A stretch of 64,000 nt of DNA, taken from the NCBI GenBank assembly GCA_949752745.1, contig OX457026.1, forward strand, positions 36,374,723 to 36,438,722, written 5' to 3'. The notes beneath the pieces were generated by a model that saw only the letters and a list, made by a program, of their open reading frames with translations, did no database searches and was not told the origin of the DNA. The translations under genes were made by a program, and so were the position numbers. Below, one piece after another: positions 12,836-52,479 of this stretch (within the stretch, counting starts at the first letter, position 1; the number at the start of each line of letters is the position of its first letter). Source of the DNA: Protula sp. h YS-2021. Taxonomy: Eukaryota; Annelida; Polychaeta; Sabellida; Serpulidae.

Positions 12836-13230
12836 GGCGAAAAGTTTTTGCGTTTCGACTGAATTCAGTTATGATAAGAATATAAAGAAATAATAAGCCA
12901 ATTCGCACTTTCAGATTTTTCCGGTGGAGGTGTTGTTTCGACTGAAATTGTTGGGGGATAAATTATAAAGAAATGGTAAGGGAAATCATCAAAATTCTAA
13001 TTTTCTTTCAACATGCACACCTTCAAATTTATAAAGCCATCATATGATCTTTTAAAAACTATTTTACATATTATTCAATAACCAACACGTGAATATGTTT
13101 CTGGCAAAATGGAATTTTGTTGATTTTTGCCGGGTTTTTTTCTATCATTTCTTTATATCCTTATCCCACCTGAATTCCGCCGAAACGCAAAAACTTTTCG
13201 GCAAAAGTCAAAAGTGCGAATTGGCTTATA
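12836..13230. mobile_element. Small inverted-repeat element (MITE), copy A, with flanking partial copy
   Basis: TAAGCCAATTCGCACTTT at about 12,895 is the reverse complement of the sequence at 13,211-13,228, bounding an element of about 334 bp. Immediately to the left, 12,836-12,893 is a partial copy in the opposite direction of the element's right subterminal part. A second copy lies inverted at 31,198-31,517. There is no coding capacity, so any mobility would need a transposase in trans. Confidence 0.7.
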
Positions 13231-13920
13231 TAACCGGCAAAAATCAACAAAATTCTATTTTGCCACAAACATATGCATATGTTATCGCACATATCCGGGT
13301 TAGCCCCAGGTATACCATAGATATTAAAGTGTCTAAATTTTGAAATGAGACTTGAGCACAACTCCAGATTGTCAGTCAAGAAACAAAAACAATCTGACAG
13401 TTTGGGCGAACCACTTGTCCTCTACCCCAAGTGCGGTACTCGGTTGAACAAACGAAGACATTACTGTCATTCTCAACCAACATGTTGTCCAGAATATTAC
13501 TTAATCAAGCATATACAATTTTCAAAACTTGCTAAAAGTCTTTTGCTAAAACATGAAATAAAAGAGGACTTTTACCCAGCGTTCTGCATCTTGGCCTTTT
13601 GGTTAGATCTGAGCAGTTACGTCTTGGGTCGCTTTCTTGGGAACTACCACACCATCGAACAAACAGTATTTTAATTTAATCAGGCAAGTTGACAAGCAGT
13701 TGTCTGTTCTCATGTATGTATGGTGAACACTGATCTCAAAAAAGTTCTCAATTTCCGATCTTTATGCAGTGCCACAAACAGCAATTATAAAATCATAGCA
13801 AAATTGAAAGATATTAATAAAATTTAGAAGTATATTGGGGTTGGATAAAAAATAGTTTCTGTTTAACATTCAAACAAAGATGCATTTTTCATAATGATAA
13901 AAAATTTACAAAAATTGCTT
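13231..13920. other. Intergenic with one unassigned open frame
   Basis: An ATG-initiated frame on the plus strand (13,345-13,674, 109 codons) has two close CxxC-like cysteine pairs but no recognised domain. It overlaps no repeat seen here. Most likely chance or a gene relic. Confidence 0.3.
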
Positions 13921-14317
13921 TACTGTTCGTGCAAAACAAGATGTTAAAAAAAATCAGGTAATTTATATTTTAGCAGAAGTTCTTCATTAATACGAGTTCA
14001 TAACGACTCAATAATATACCACAAAACATACAGCTTAAAATCGGGATAACTTGCAACACCAGAAAACAATATACTGTTCTTATATCGATAGGAGGGTGAC
14101 ATGCAGTTTTGCTTTACTTTACTTTACTGTTCGTGCAAAACCAGATGTTAAAAAAATCAGGTAATTTATATTTTAGCAGAAGTTCTTTATTAATACGAGT
14201 TCATAACGACTCAATAATATACCAAAAAACATACAGCTTAAAATCGGGATAACTTGCAACACTAGAAAACAATATACAGTTCTTATATCGATAGGAGGGT
14301 GACATGCAGTTTTGTTC
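13921..14317. repeat. Near-identical tandem duplication, period 204 bp
   Basis: The block starting TACTGTTCGTGCAAAACNAG at 13,921 is repeated at 14,125 with only a few differences (one A-run length change and a handful of substitutions). High identity implies a recent duplication. No gene inside. Confidence 0.88.
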
Positions 14318-14935
14318 ATCCAAGGGTGGAAATTTTCACTTTACTTCGCCTCGTGAAACATTCCACTCCTCGAATGCATTTATTACAGCCATGGGAGCTC
14401 AAATTAACCCATTTTTTCCATATTGTTAATTATTCAGTACTTCGCAAATGCCAAGCATACTACATCATTGGCTTTCGTTCATGAGTGCACTTATGGACGT
14501 CGTTAGAAAATATTCTTAGTGATACACAATGCGTCGTGCTTATAATCAGGTTTTTTATATTTTAATATATTTGTTCTGAAACTCAAAACGAAGTTTAAAA
14601 AGAACTTTGGAAGTTTTAGCGACTCTCATAAATTCTAAAGATGTTGGATGTTGAACGAAACCACACATTTTTAAAGTAAAGAGAATATTTACTGGTATAT
14701 TTAGCAATATCTCACATTTTGTAAAGCTTTATTATTGCTCTCACATTCTATCCCATTCGCAATAAAAAATATGGGACGCTGGATCATGTAACAGTTAGTT
14801 TTATTAACTATGTCACATTCAGATTTGTTGAACACCTCTCTGTTAATCAGAAACGAGCTTTGTATTTACAAATGCAACAATCCCTACAAAATTTTAACAG
14901 ATATTATACATGTAAAATACGTCAGCAAAATGGGC
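14318..14935. other. Spacer, no gene recognised
   Basis: AT-rich sequence between the 204-bp duplication and the cryptic satellite. No feature recognised. Confidence 0.4.
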
Positions 14936-14939
14936 AAGT

Positions 14940-16560
14940 TAGGTGTAATATATGTGTATTTTGGTCATTTCGCTCATCGATAATGCGCATAAAATACGCA
15001 TATTTTCCCACGTAAAATTTTATACGCATTTTAATTCCCACTAATCATTAAACGCCTTTTTATTTTTTTTCCACGGATATTAGACGGATTTATGCATTTT
15101 TTAACTTATTTCATATGCATTTCAGAGTTTGTCCACCAATGTAATGACCCAGATAAGTGTCTCACATTTGGGCTATGCATAATATATGTAGGTATTCCCA
15201 CGTACTCACGCATAAATAATGTGTGTTTTGTTGGGAAAATTCCCATGTAGTTACGTGGCATTTAGGGGAGTTTGATATTCCGATATGTATTATGCACACG
15301 AACCTTTATCACTGCAGTTATAAACTACTCCTTAAAACAATTTTCGGCATAAAAATTTTAGTGAAATGGGTATTCCTATGTCTAACGTTCTGTTATACTA
15401 AAACAGGCAGCCCTCCACAAAATACGCAGCATTTAGCAAAATTTAAATATATTATCGCTGGATTGGCGGCTGTTTCCGATCTGCGATAATAGGTCCACAT
15501 TGCCAGGTTACGTATAATATGCGTATATTTTCCCATGCATTTACTATGTGGAAAGTTTCACGCATTACATACGTGTATTTCACATGGGAATGCCCATATG
15601 GAAAACCCCATGTAAAATATACGTGCAATAGACAGATGGCTTTTACTGAAATTTTACGTGGTAATTCAAAACTAAAACGCACATATATATGGGTTTATTT
15701 ACCCATGCATTTTAGCAGTGGGAAATTCTACGTATGTTATAAGTAAGGCACAAAGGGGAATGCCCAAGGTGTGTATTAAGCAGGAAAAACAATGCATTTT
15801 ACAAGACGTTCGCCTATGCATTTGGTATAAATATGAATGTGACGTTTGACAAATACGTATAATACGCGTTGGAAGATACGCGTGTAATGTAAGTGTAAAA
15901 CATTTCGCATATTATGTGTGTCGAATATGGATATCTTTTTCCCCACTTAAAATATGATATACGCGTAACATATTAGATGCGTAACATGCTTGAGTGAAAA
16001 TGCGTTTAATAAACATTCCTAGATATAAGTGTGAAATTATTCGCGTAATATCAATATGGGCATCTGTTTGCCTATGTAAAATGTATGCTTAATATTCGTC
16101 ACATATTACCGCATAATGCATGGGCCAGAATGCGTGTAATAAACATACTTAAAAATGCGTTTTATATACGTGAGTAAAAATGTGTTTATTATGCGTTCCA
16201 AATATGGGCATTTTTTTACCATGCATAATATGCATCAATAGATACGTGTACAATATGCGTAGGAAAACATGCGTATAATATGCGTATTGAAAATGGGAAT
16301 ATATTTTCTAGAGTATTTTACATATGTGTAATAAACGTTCCCGGATATGCGCATATTATACGTGGGAAAATACACGTATGATATGCGGATTCCATATGGG
16401 CATCTTTTTTCCCACAGATTTTAAACTATAATATATGGTTCTAGAAATGCGAATATTTTAATACGTATTTTATACTTTTATTATGCGTCCATGAAAAGAT
16501 GCCAATTAATTTTGCCCATGCATTTTAGATATTAAATAGATATAAAATACGTATGCTGTT
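14940..16560. repeat. Cryptic satellite rich in TACG/CGTA words
   Basis: About 1.6 kb in which variants of GCGTATAATATGCGTA, TTCCCATGCATTTTA, CACGTAAAAT and ATATGGGCAT recur many times on both strands in changing order, without a fixed period. Alternating purine-pyrimidine CGTA/TACG and TGCATG words are strongly over-represented against the flanks. No reading frame is credible. Confidence 0.7.
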
Positions 16561-17330
16561 TTGTAGGGATACTTAATAAAAATAGTTATATAATCGAGTA
16601 ACAAAAGCTGTACTGAACGAACATTTCCACAAGTTGATTCTTCAACAGGTTAGCTGTAAAATAGCGATTTAGGGTCTACACCGGTATAGTTGTTTTGTTT
16701 GTATGATTGGAATAATAATGGCAATAATCAAAACGGAAGTATTTAATTTCTCAGTACTCGTTTTTATCAGTTAAAATATCTTGCAGACGTAGAAGCCACC
16801 ATTGTGCTTTTCTAATGTGTAACATTGTTTATAGCGATCTACAATAAAAATTGGATATTATTGCAAATGTAAATGTTGAATGGGTTTCATCCGTTGCTAC
16901 GTTTACAATGCATTACCAACCAACCGACCAATCAGCGTCGGTGCATAGTCACCTGACCCAACCATACCCAACCTGTCGAATTCCATGATCCCAACTGATG
17001 GGAGGCTGAATGGTATAATTCGAATGATGATATTACATCTACAAGATATATTAGCAATAAAAATGAGTATTAAGAAATGAAATACTTTAGTTTTAGTTTC
17101 GAAAACTAAAACTACGAAGCCATAACTATGATACACTTGAATTGAACGTGGGCTGTGCATTGACTACATAAGAAATGGTTGCCATGCCGTCTACAAGAAA
17201 CTGTAACGAAAAGGCAGAGACAACAGAGATAAATTCAATTAAATCTTTTAATTAAGTCACAAAGAAGACACACTTTAGTGTTAATAGCTTTTTGATAATG
17301 ACAGAGGTGTAGAAGAGTGAAGACGTGAGA
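16561..17330. other. Spacer, no gene recognised
   Basis: A minus-strand frame at 16,903-17,160 ends in a plausible-looking stretch, but no domain was recognised. It may be part of the neighbouring retroelement relic. Confidence 0.35.
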
Positions 17331-19000
17331 TATTTTTAAAAATGGGATAAATCCCAAGAAGCCACTGTTTTGTCGGCTAGAGGACGCCCTAGTTCCAAGC
17401 ACTTGAGCTGATCAACGCCGCATCACATGCAGATAAATCGAAGCCAGGAGAACACAGACTAATCGTGACAGATATGTCATAATCGACCTAACTGAAACCT
17501 ACCTGATCTCAAAGAGGTAAACAGAGAAGAATGTCCATGTCTACCCACCATAATCTGAAGTACCCTCTAGGAACAACACCTGTTCTTCATGAAGGGAAAT
17601 TTATACACCAAAGATTGGGCATAAAAACAACCAAGGATTTGGCAATTCTCCAAATGAGGTTGCTGCAGACTGCCGTACTTCAGGGGAACGCGGAGACTCC
17701 TGACATCCGATAACTGCATCAACAAAGGAAACGAAGACAGTTCTGGGGGTAGATCCGAAGCCCCAAGCAGCAGGCATTCCAGCATCACCTGCCAAATATT
17801 CACGAGATCCTTCAGCAATATTGACGGTGGTGGAAATGCGAATAACACTACTGAAGGACCACGACATACTAATGCGTCTATCGCAAACGCTCCTAAGTCC
17901 GGAAACGGAGAAATATTCACCGAAATATTGAACCGGTGATTGAGACCGTTTGCGAAAAGTTGACCCGATGGCGGCCTCAATGACACGTGAAATTCACTAA
18001 CAGCCACTCAGTATGGACGATTTCCTCCATTCTGGAGTCCAGAACGATCATTCAGTTTTCTGCGATGTGAGGTGCTTGTGTGACAAAGCCATTGTCACGA
18101 GCACATAACAGAACTTGCTTGGTAAGTCGAAACAACATCGGCGAGCATGTGCCACCCTGTTTGGACAAATAACAGACCACTGTCTGTTTTTCTACCAAAT
18201 ACTAAACCCTTGAGGAACATTGAAAAGAACTGGCAAGGCATTGAGACAGTCTTCATCTTCATCTTCGTCTTGTCTGATCCTGACCACTGACTTTTTCAAA
18301 TGTGCCCTGGGAAGATGAAGCCCTCACTGCTGGAAGGCACATCCATCTGGACCTACCTCGATGGGGATTGAAGAGAGACAAACACACCTTTCAGGACATT
18401 GACCTGACGTGTCCACAAATCGAGATTTCTGAGTGCTAACAGTGAGAGCCACAGTCAATTGTGTGGCGACCAGCCAAAATACAGCTCTCTCAGAACAACA
18501 TGTTGAGACTCGGAAAAATGACACCTGCCCAATTTAACTGACAAGAGTGGTTTAGGAGTAGACGCAAACGAACAACCAAGGTCAGTAACTTTTGACTAGG
18601 TGATTGAGTGGGAAAAGAACTGCCCTTTACAAAATTCTATCTGCTGTACCAGAACCAATTGTGACTTCTTCAAGTTGACTGAAAGACCGAGAGCAAAACA
18701 ATTTGTGACTTGCCTGTCCAACTGATATAAAGGGATGTCTTTGTTGACCAGCAGCCTGTAGCAAAAGGTAATGAATACTCCCATCACAATCAGAGAACTA
18801 CCTTTGTGGGAGCCCCGAGTGCTTGTTAAACCAGTTAGTAAATCTTTAGTCTTCCTCTTACGGAAACATTTGGCTATAATTTGTTTAATCGAGGAATCTG
18901 ATCTATACAAAAACGTGAATTATCTGGATGAGATCGATGCAGTCTCGAGTCTCGAACCGATACTTCAACTGGTTGCTTAGGGAAATAAGCTGTCTTTTTC
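17330..19000 (-). mobile_element. DIRS-like (tyrosine-recombinase type) retrotransposon relic
   Basis: Minus-strand fragments in pol order. A reverse-transcriptase piece (about 18,950-18,597) includes a decayed active-site neighbourhood before LLVNKDIPLYQ and then GLSVNLKKSQLV. Next come frame-shifted RNase H pieces (about 18,200-18,000), and then a segment at 18,007-17,567 with LFANGLNHRFN, FAIDALV and FAFPPPSILLK, the typical sequence between RNase H and recombinase in DIRS-type elements. Stops and frameshifts throughout mean it is dead. A recombinase was not securely identified and no terminal repeats were found. Family assignment rests on remembered similarity. Confidence 0.65.
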
Positions 19001-20850
19001 GAGGTCCACATTTGGTTTCTTGATCTGAGGAGTAGAAACTGTCAACGATGTGGATCGCTTCTTGACCTCTAACATCTCTGGCGTGCTATGCTGATATTGC
19101 CTAGCTGATACAGGCTAGACTGCGATGTCAACTCTTTTTCATAAGTCGCATCCTGTGAATTGATCAATACTGCGTCAATAGCCCGTTAATGGGTTCAAAC
19201 ACAGGTTGCATGCATCTTCCATGCTAATGTTCGAGTACAGCAGATTCTGGTAATTCTCAACGATCATAATAAGTATGTATTTAGTATAAATGATTCCGGC
19301 GAGGTTGCCACTGGTGAGTTGAACACACGACAAACAGCGAGTTGGCGATGGGGTCGAGGAATTTGCGAAATACTTGCAAAGTCGCAGCTAAAAAGGACAG
19401 AGTATGCAAACTATTACGCAAACTAATACCCTCTGCTGTATTTTTACTTTCATGCTATATTATTACCTTTTTCCTCTAAAAGTTTTATCGCGACAGTGTG
19501 TAACCAATCTTCTGCCATGTTATTTTTGAGACGAAAGATACCTTAGACATTACATTTGATGAATAAGAAGTTTATGTCTCAAGCAGCATGGGTGGCAGAA
19601 CATCTGTGTGTGGCCAATGACTGTTATCTGTGCATGGCAAAACTTTGTTATACACAGACATTGAATACAAACCTTTTGGGTGCATTCTGCGCTTGTGTAT
19701 TAGGTTTTGTGTATTAATTCTTACATGTTCTTATGTTATTTCAAAATATAGAATAATCTGAAATCGAGTTTTGCTTAGGTTTCAACTTGTGCTTACTCTT
19801 TAAAATACTGATGTTGAATTTATTTAGTCTTTTAGATTATATGGACACAGTATTAACAACAATGACAATCAACAATGAACGGTTGATCTAAAAGGTGCAT
19901 TTACAGCAAAGGGACCGGCGTGAATGATCATTCCGAGTGGTTCAACCGGTAATTTGTGAGTGTGAAAGGGAATCAACATAGCTCATTACGAATTCGAGTA
20001 AAACTACATTGTTTTCCGTGTTGCTAATTTCAAATTTATCCACCCAAACGTCTTGTATTTGCAGAAAATGTGCTACTGTTTTGCTCGCAGGACGTAATCA
20101 TTTTTCAAATGTAGAAGAATTGAAAGCAACATATGCATATTAAGAAAGCAGAAAAACTATTTAGTGCATTATTACTAAGGGAAAACTACTGTCCTTTCAC
20201 AATGTTCTGATTCCTTAAACCCAACACGAAGTTGAACTTTGTGGTCTGGCTATTATTTCATTGTTTGCACAAAGTTAGAATTTATTACCAGCAGAAACTC
20301 GAAGAAAAGACGTACGTAAGACGATAGTTTTCTAGAGTAATTTATTAGTTGTGTTACAGAAAAAGTTATTCAAGCTATAAAACTCTAAAAGAAGTGGCGC
20401 CGCGCAGTGCAGTACATACAGAAATTAAATATTTTCAGTCTCTGTAACTTGGGACTAAACCACCTGCCTATACACTGTGTAAAAATCATTCCAGTATAAT
20501 ACAACTTAACACTCTTTAAGTTCAGAATTCTTTCATTGCACATAATTTTAACAGTATTTACCCTTGCTCTTACCGACGAATCCTGTTGTAAATTTACAAT
20601 TCGTTATTTGAACTAGGTTTATTTGTCTTACTCTTCGTACCGTCAGCTGTTATATATAATTCCAGAATACATTAACATTTTGTTAACAATATCTAATCAT
20701 TTATCACAATCAGCATAAAGGTTTGTATCCTTATTACACACGAACAGATGCACAATTTGACAAAATCAAGCTAAAGTTTGAAAAATATACCATCCAGCAT
20801 AATTTAAACTTGGTTTACAAACGAGAAAACAGCATTGTTTGTCATTCCAT
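19001..20850. other. Intergenic, downstream of the beta-helix gene
   Basis: AT-rich with no recognised gene, RNA or repeat. It probably separates the retroelement relic from the 3' end of the beta-helix gene. Confidence 0.4.
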
Positions 20851-20853
20851 AGT

Positions 20854-20859
20854 TTTATT
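20854..20859 (-). promoter_or_regulatory. Candidate polyadenylation signal of the beta-helix gene
   Basis: AATAAA on the minus strand about 510 bases past the stop at 21,372. Another copy lies at 20,618-20,623. Which one is used cannot be told from sequence. Confidence 0.25.
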
Positions 20860-21371
20860 TCAGTTCTTCTTAATAGTAATTAATCAGGCAGTATTGCTTC
20901 AGAAATATCAAAAGTCATAAAGGGATTTTACAAGACAATGTTCTTGTTAAACCGGGCAGTGTTACTCCAGAAATAACAAACATCACAAAGTGATTCCACA
21001 AGAATCCATTTTCTGTAAAACGACATGTTAGGAATGTTGGAGATTTTGTTTTTCAAGGAAATGGTCGAGAAATTCAATAGACGATAATTTGGAGTTCATC
21101 GATAAGTGGTCTAATTAATGCTTATTATGTCCCGTTCTTGCCATCCCGGTCTGGAGTCGATTACTAAATCAACACTCCAACAATGTGAGCTAGTCGTCAC
21201 CCACTTGATTGTCAATTTTTGCTCAGATGTTCAAAGCACCATTTTGTGCTCATTTGACACAGTTTTATCTACGTTTTAGTGAGCTTGACAGTAGTAAGAA
21301 CCAGAGACATTTAGGAGTGCAAAGAACACAAAATCTTAGTCGCAGACTGAAAGAAGGCATTGCGGTCCAAG

Positions 21372-48656
<27,285 letters not shown>

Positions 48657-48659
48657 CAC

Positions 48660-51100
48660 GTTCTTGCAACTTGTTCTTATAAAATATATAACGCCGAAAT
48701 CTCTCTTTTTACTCCCTATTAGAACTTTATTGCACTACCATCTTAATTTTGTTTTACTATAAAATACAGCTGCATTAAAACACATGAAAACTTGTTTTAG
48801 CAACTTAATATATTAATAATACTATTTATGCATTAACTTTCCAAAGTTTGGGAAAACTAGATTCAATTGTCACCAGAAAGAATCTCCAGACCACTGTCTT
48901 AGTCACATTGATGGTCTGCGGCGTAAACCTGTTAATTTATCGCGGCAAATCTCGCTGAATTTGAAGACAGGGTTACGATGGCTGAGAGCTGCGTTCGACT
49001 GTCAAGTTTCAGACCTTTAGGGCAGCCGTCTGATTTCATAGCTTCTTTCTCCCTACAAGTTTATTTCTTGAAATGCTGAGGACAAAAATATTCCATTTCC
49101 AAAGGTATAAAATGTAAATTAAAATTATAAGTTGGTGTGATATTGTAATACAAGAAGGTTTTTATACATGAATAACTAACTTTGGAACACCATCGTCATC
49201 ATTATTTCGCTATAAAAGTCAAACCTTTTAGTGATCCTTGTACATCATGTTCACTTCGATTATAGTTTATTTTATGTGACGTATTTGTTGTTCTTTTTAC
49301 ATACTGTTACCGTCTGCATGCAACGTACTATGCAGTCTTTCAAGCTTCGTTACTCATCAGGTTTTACAAGTCTTACTTTATAAGTTGATTAAGGGACTTG
49401 ATTGTTTATGATTCTTTGTATTTTAAATACAATATATTTTATTAAAATGCGAGGAACATATCTTCAAATGCAGCTTTTTACCGGCTAGTAATAGAGTTTT
49501 TAAAAGTTTTTGTTTTGGTTTTTTATGCTTTGCGACACTAAATTACAATCAATACTGATTTTATTTGTGCTTTGAACACACTGGGAAAGTTAGGAAAATA
49601 ATTTAAGAGTGAAAATGCTAACCTTCTGCAATATTCTTATAGCTCACCTTCATACTTGAGAATTTTTAATGAGATCCTTCTATGCATTTGCGGTGACGAA
49701 TAGGAGATTTTATGGTAGCCTTTGAATCAGAAGGGTTGATTAGCAATGATACGTGTCTCTCAGCCATCGTAATTTGGGAAATGGCGTTTAACTGTGCGTA
49801 TTCTCCTGACGATTTCGCAATAGCCTAACACAGTTGAAAAAAAAAAACAGCACATAAATAACATATAAATATTTATAAGGAGGCCTTTCGAAAAGTATTT
49901 TTACTGTTAGCGTCTTGCACTACAGGAAGAAAGGTTTAAGGCATTACTCTTTAATGTTTATCTTTTGAAATGTATTTTTCAATTTGTCGCATTTAATATC
50001 AAAATGCTGATAACAAATCGGCAAATTTAGAAATTTTGTGCTTTTTTTTTTGACTGTATATTTTGAATATACAAGTTGCAGTAAAACCTGTGAATCTAGA
50101 GAGCATTGGGACTGATAATTTGTCAGGGTTATTAAGATGTCCGGAGTATTTAGGTTATGATATAATTGCATTACAAGGGTTATTCACACGGCAAAATCTA
50201 CAGCTGAAAATTTGTGCCCGTTGTCTGGTATAGGGAGGTGTAATTTGATAACCCTTTCTTGTATTTTTAAATTCCTTAATGTGTAAATTTTGAACATTTG
50301 AACAATTGCTAAGTTGTATCCGAGTTGAGTTATGTATAAGTATTGAAAATTTGATTTTTTTAAAGAATTTTAACTTACACTCCATTTGATTAATGCATTT
50401 TCATTGCTTTTTTGTTTGACGTAAACAGTTTATTTAAATAGCTCTACAATACACGTTTCATACAAGCGAACTGAAGTCAATACTTTTTAAAGACCTGCAG
50501 TCCACTGATTCAAAAGTACAGGAGGATATATATTTTGAACACCTGCTAGAAGGGCAAACGGATTGACAGCAAGTTATCCACAGCTGACGGTACTTTGGTC
50601 TAGAAATGGTAAATTTGTAGGACACAGTGTTATCTCCTGTTATTCACTTAACGAATCATTATTCGCATAAAAATGCAGAGAATACTTTTGAAATAAGTAT
50701 GCAACAAGTGTTTGTTCTCATGTTATACTATAAATTTTCGACATATTTTATAAATAGAATCTGGGCGTCACATTGTTATTTTGGTAACGTCACGGAAATT
50801 TTTCCGGATGTAGATGACATTGACGTTAAGATTTGGGAAGAACTTAATCGAAATAAATCACATGTCGGATGTTTAACTTATTGCTCAATAAACGGCCGGC
50901 TTTAAAAGTCTGAGTCAGCTCTCTTTTACGATTATGTAAAATTTATTGGCTGATTGTTCCCCTGGTCCATATTTTATATTATATTTTGATTCGACACGTA
51001 CAGAATGTGGCTGAGTACTTCAATAACAAAAACAAAAACTATCGAGTAGCGAGAAGTGCACTTGGGGCTCCATAAAATACATTTCTAGACTCTTACAACT
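48660..51100. other. Intergenic, upstream of the beta-helix gene
   Basis: Should hold that gene's promoter and 5' untranslated region, but no TATA or initiator is certain. Around 50,080-50,160 there is a decayed Tigger-like end (AGTAAAACCTGTGAATCTAG). A 92-codon open frame at 50,627-50,905 (plus) has no recognised domain. Confidence 0.4.
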
Positions 51101-52130
51101 GACCATGAACGAGGATGTCAAGATCACCGAGATACTGGTGACATTATCGTCTCCAACGGGTCGAAAATAAGCTCAAAATCGTTGTATCTCCAAAAAGAGA
51201 TAATAGTCAACTTCCGCATTTTGACCTTGACTATGACCGAGGCGGTCAACTTCACCGAGGTACCTCTCACATAACGTCGTTTAGGCCCAATGATTCCAGA
51301 TTAAGTTCAAAATCATTCTATCTCTAACCGTTTTCGAGATAATGGTCAACTTCAGGTTTTTTATATTGATCATGACCTAAGAAGTCAATGCCTATAGTCT
51401 TTTCCAATAGTCTTTTTAGGCCCAAAGGGTCGAAAATAAGCTAAAAATTGCTCTATTTCTAACCGTTCTCGAGTTAATGTTCAAATTCCGTTTTTTTTTT
51501 CACCTTGAGCTTTATCGAGGAGGTCAAAGTTAACGAAGGACCTCTTACCTCTTTTAGACCCGAACAGTCCAAACTAACTTCAAAACCGCTCTATCTCTAA
51601 CCTTTTTTAACCGGTCAACTTCAGGTTTTTTACAGTGATCATGACCTAAAAAAGTCAAGGTCACCGAGATGGCTAGAGTCTTTTCCAATAGTCTTTTAGG
51701 CCCAAAGGGCCGAAAATATCCTCAAATTGCTGTATCTCTAACCGTTTTCAAGATAATGTTTAACTTTCTTTATTTACATTGAGCATGATCGAGGATGTCA
51801 AGGTCACCAGGGGACCTCGTAGCTATGGTCTTTCAGGCCCAAAGGGTCAAAAATAAGTTCAAAACGTTGCCTAGATAATGATCCACTACCGGGTTTGGCC
51901 TTGACCATGACTAAGAAGGTCAAGGTCACCGAGGTGCCTCTTATGTAATGTTGTTTAGTCCCAAAGGATCGAAAATAAGGTCAAAATCGCTCTAACCGTT
52001 TTCGAGATAATGGCCAACTTCTGGTTTTTGACCTTGACCATGGCCGAGGAGGTCAAGTTCGTAGAGGGAATTCTTACCTAACGTCTTTTACGCCCAAAGG
52101 ATCGAAAACTCGTTGTATCTTTTAAACGTT
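51100..52130. repeat. Long array (about 7-8 units) of the AGGTCA half-site repeat, inverted
   Basis: Units of 110-140 bp repeat GAGGTCAAGGTCACCGAGGT-type, TTAGGCCCAAAGGGTCGAAAA, TCGCTCTATCTCTAACCG and TTTTCGAGATAATGGTCAAC segments. These are the reverse complement of the unit at 39,780-40,180. Divergence between units is high. Confidence 0.85.
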
Positions 52131-52139
52131 GTCAGTAGA

Positions 52140-52330
52140 TGAGGAAGGAGCTTCTGTCCAGTCCGTCCTGAAGTCCCATGGAATTTCTGACCGGTCCGGC
52201 TAGAAGTCCTATGAGACTTCTGGCCGGGCTAGAAGTACCATGTGAACATTTTTTTCTTTTTCGGGGACCAGTCTATTTTAGGAAGGAGATTTCTGGCAGG
52301 TTTAGTTTTAGTAGCGAGACTTCTAGAGGG
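52140..52330. repeat. Short tandem repeat of GACTTCTGGCCGG-type units
   Basis: Four or so units of roughly 33 bp with CTAGAAGTCCCATG-like words follow directly after the half-site array. Weakly conserved. Confidence 0.5.
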
Positions 52331-52479
52331 TCTACTTTTAGACCGTTTGTTTTTCTTCTTTTTTTTTTTTGCTAAAAGCTTTTTATTGATGATGTCGTGT
52401 ATGACGTCATTGATAAAATTTCAAACGAGCAGAACTTCTGCCATCTCCACCATTTACTATCAAGACAATGAAGTGATAG

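Noticed and set aside
50627..50905. Small gene of 92 codons on the plus strand
   Set aside because: No domain, splice context or homology recognised; composition like the flanking AT-rich DNA.
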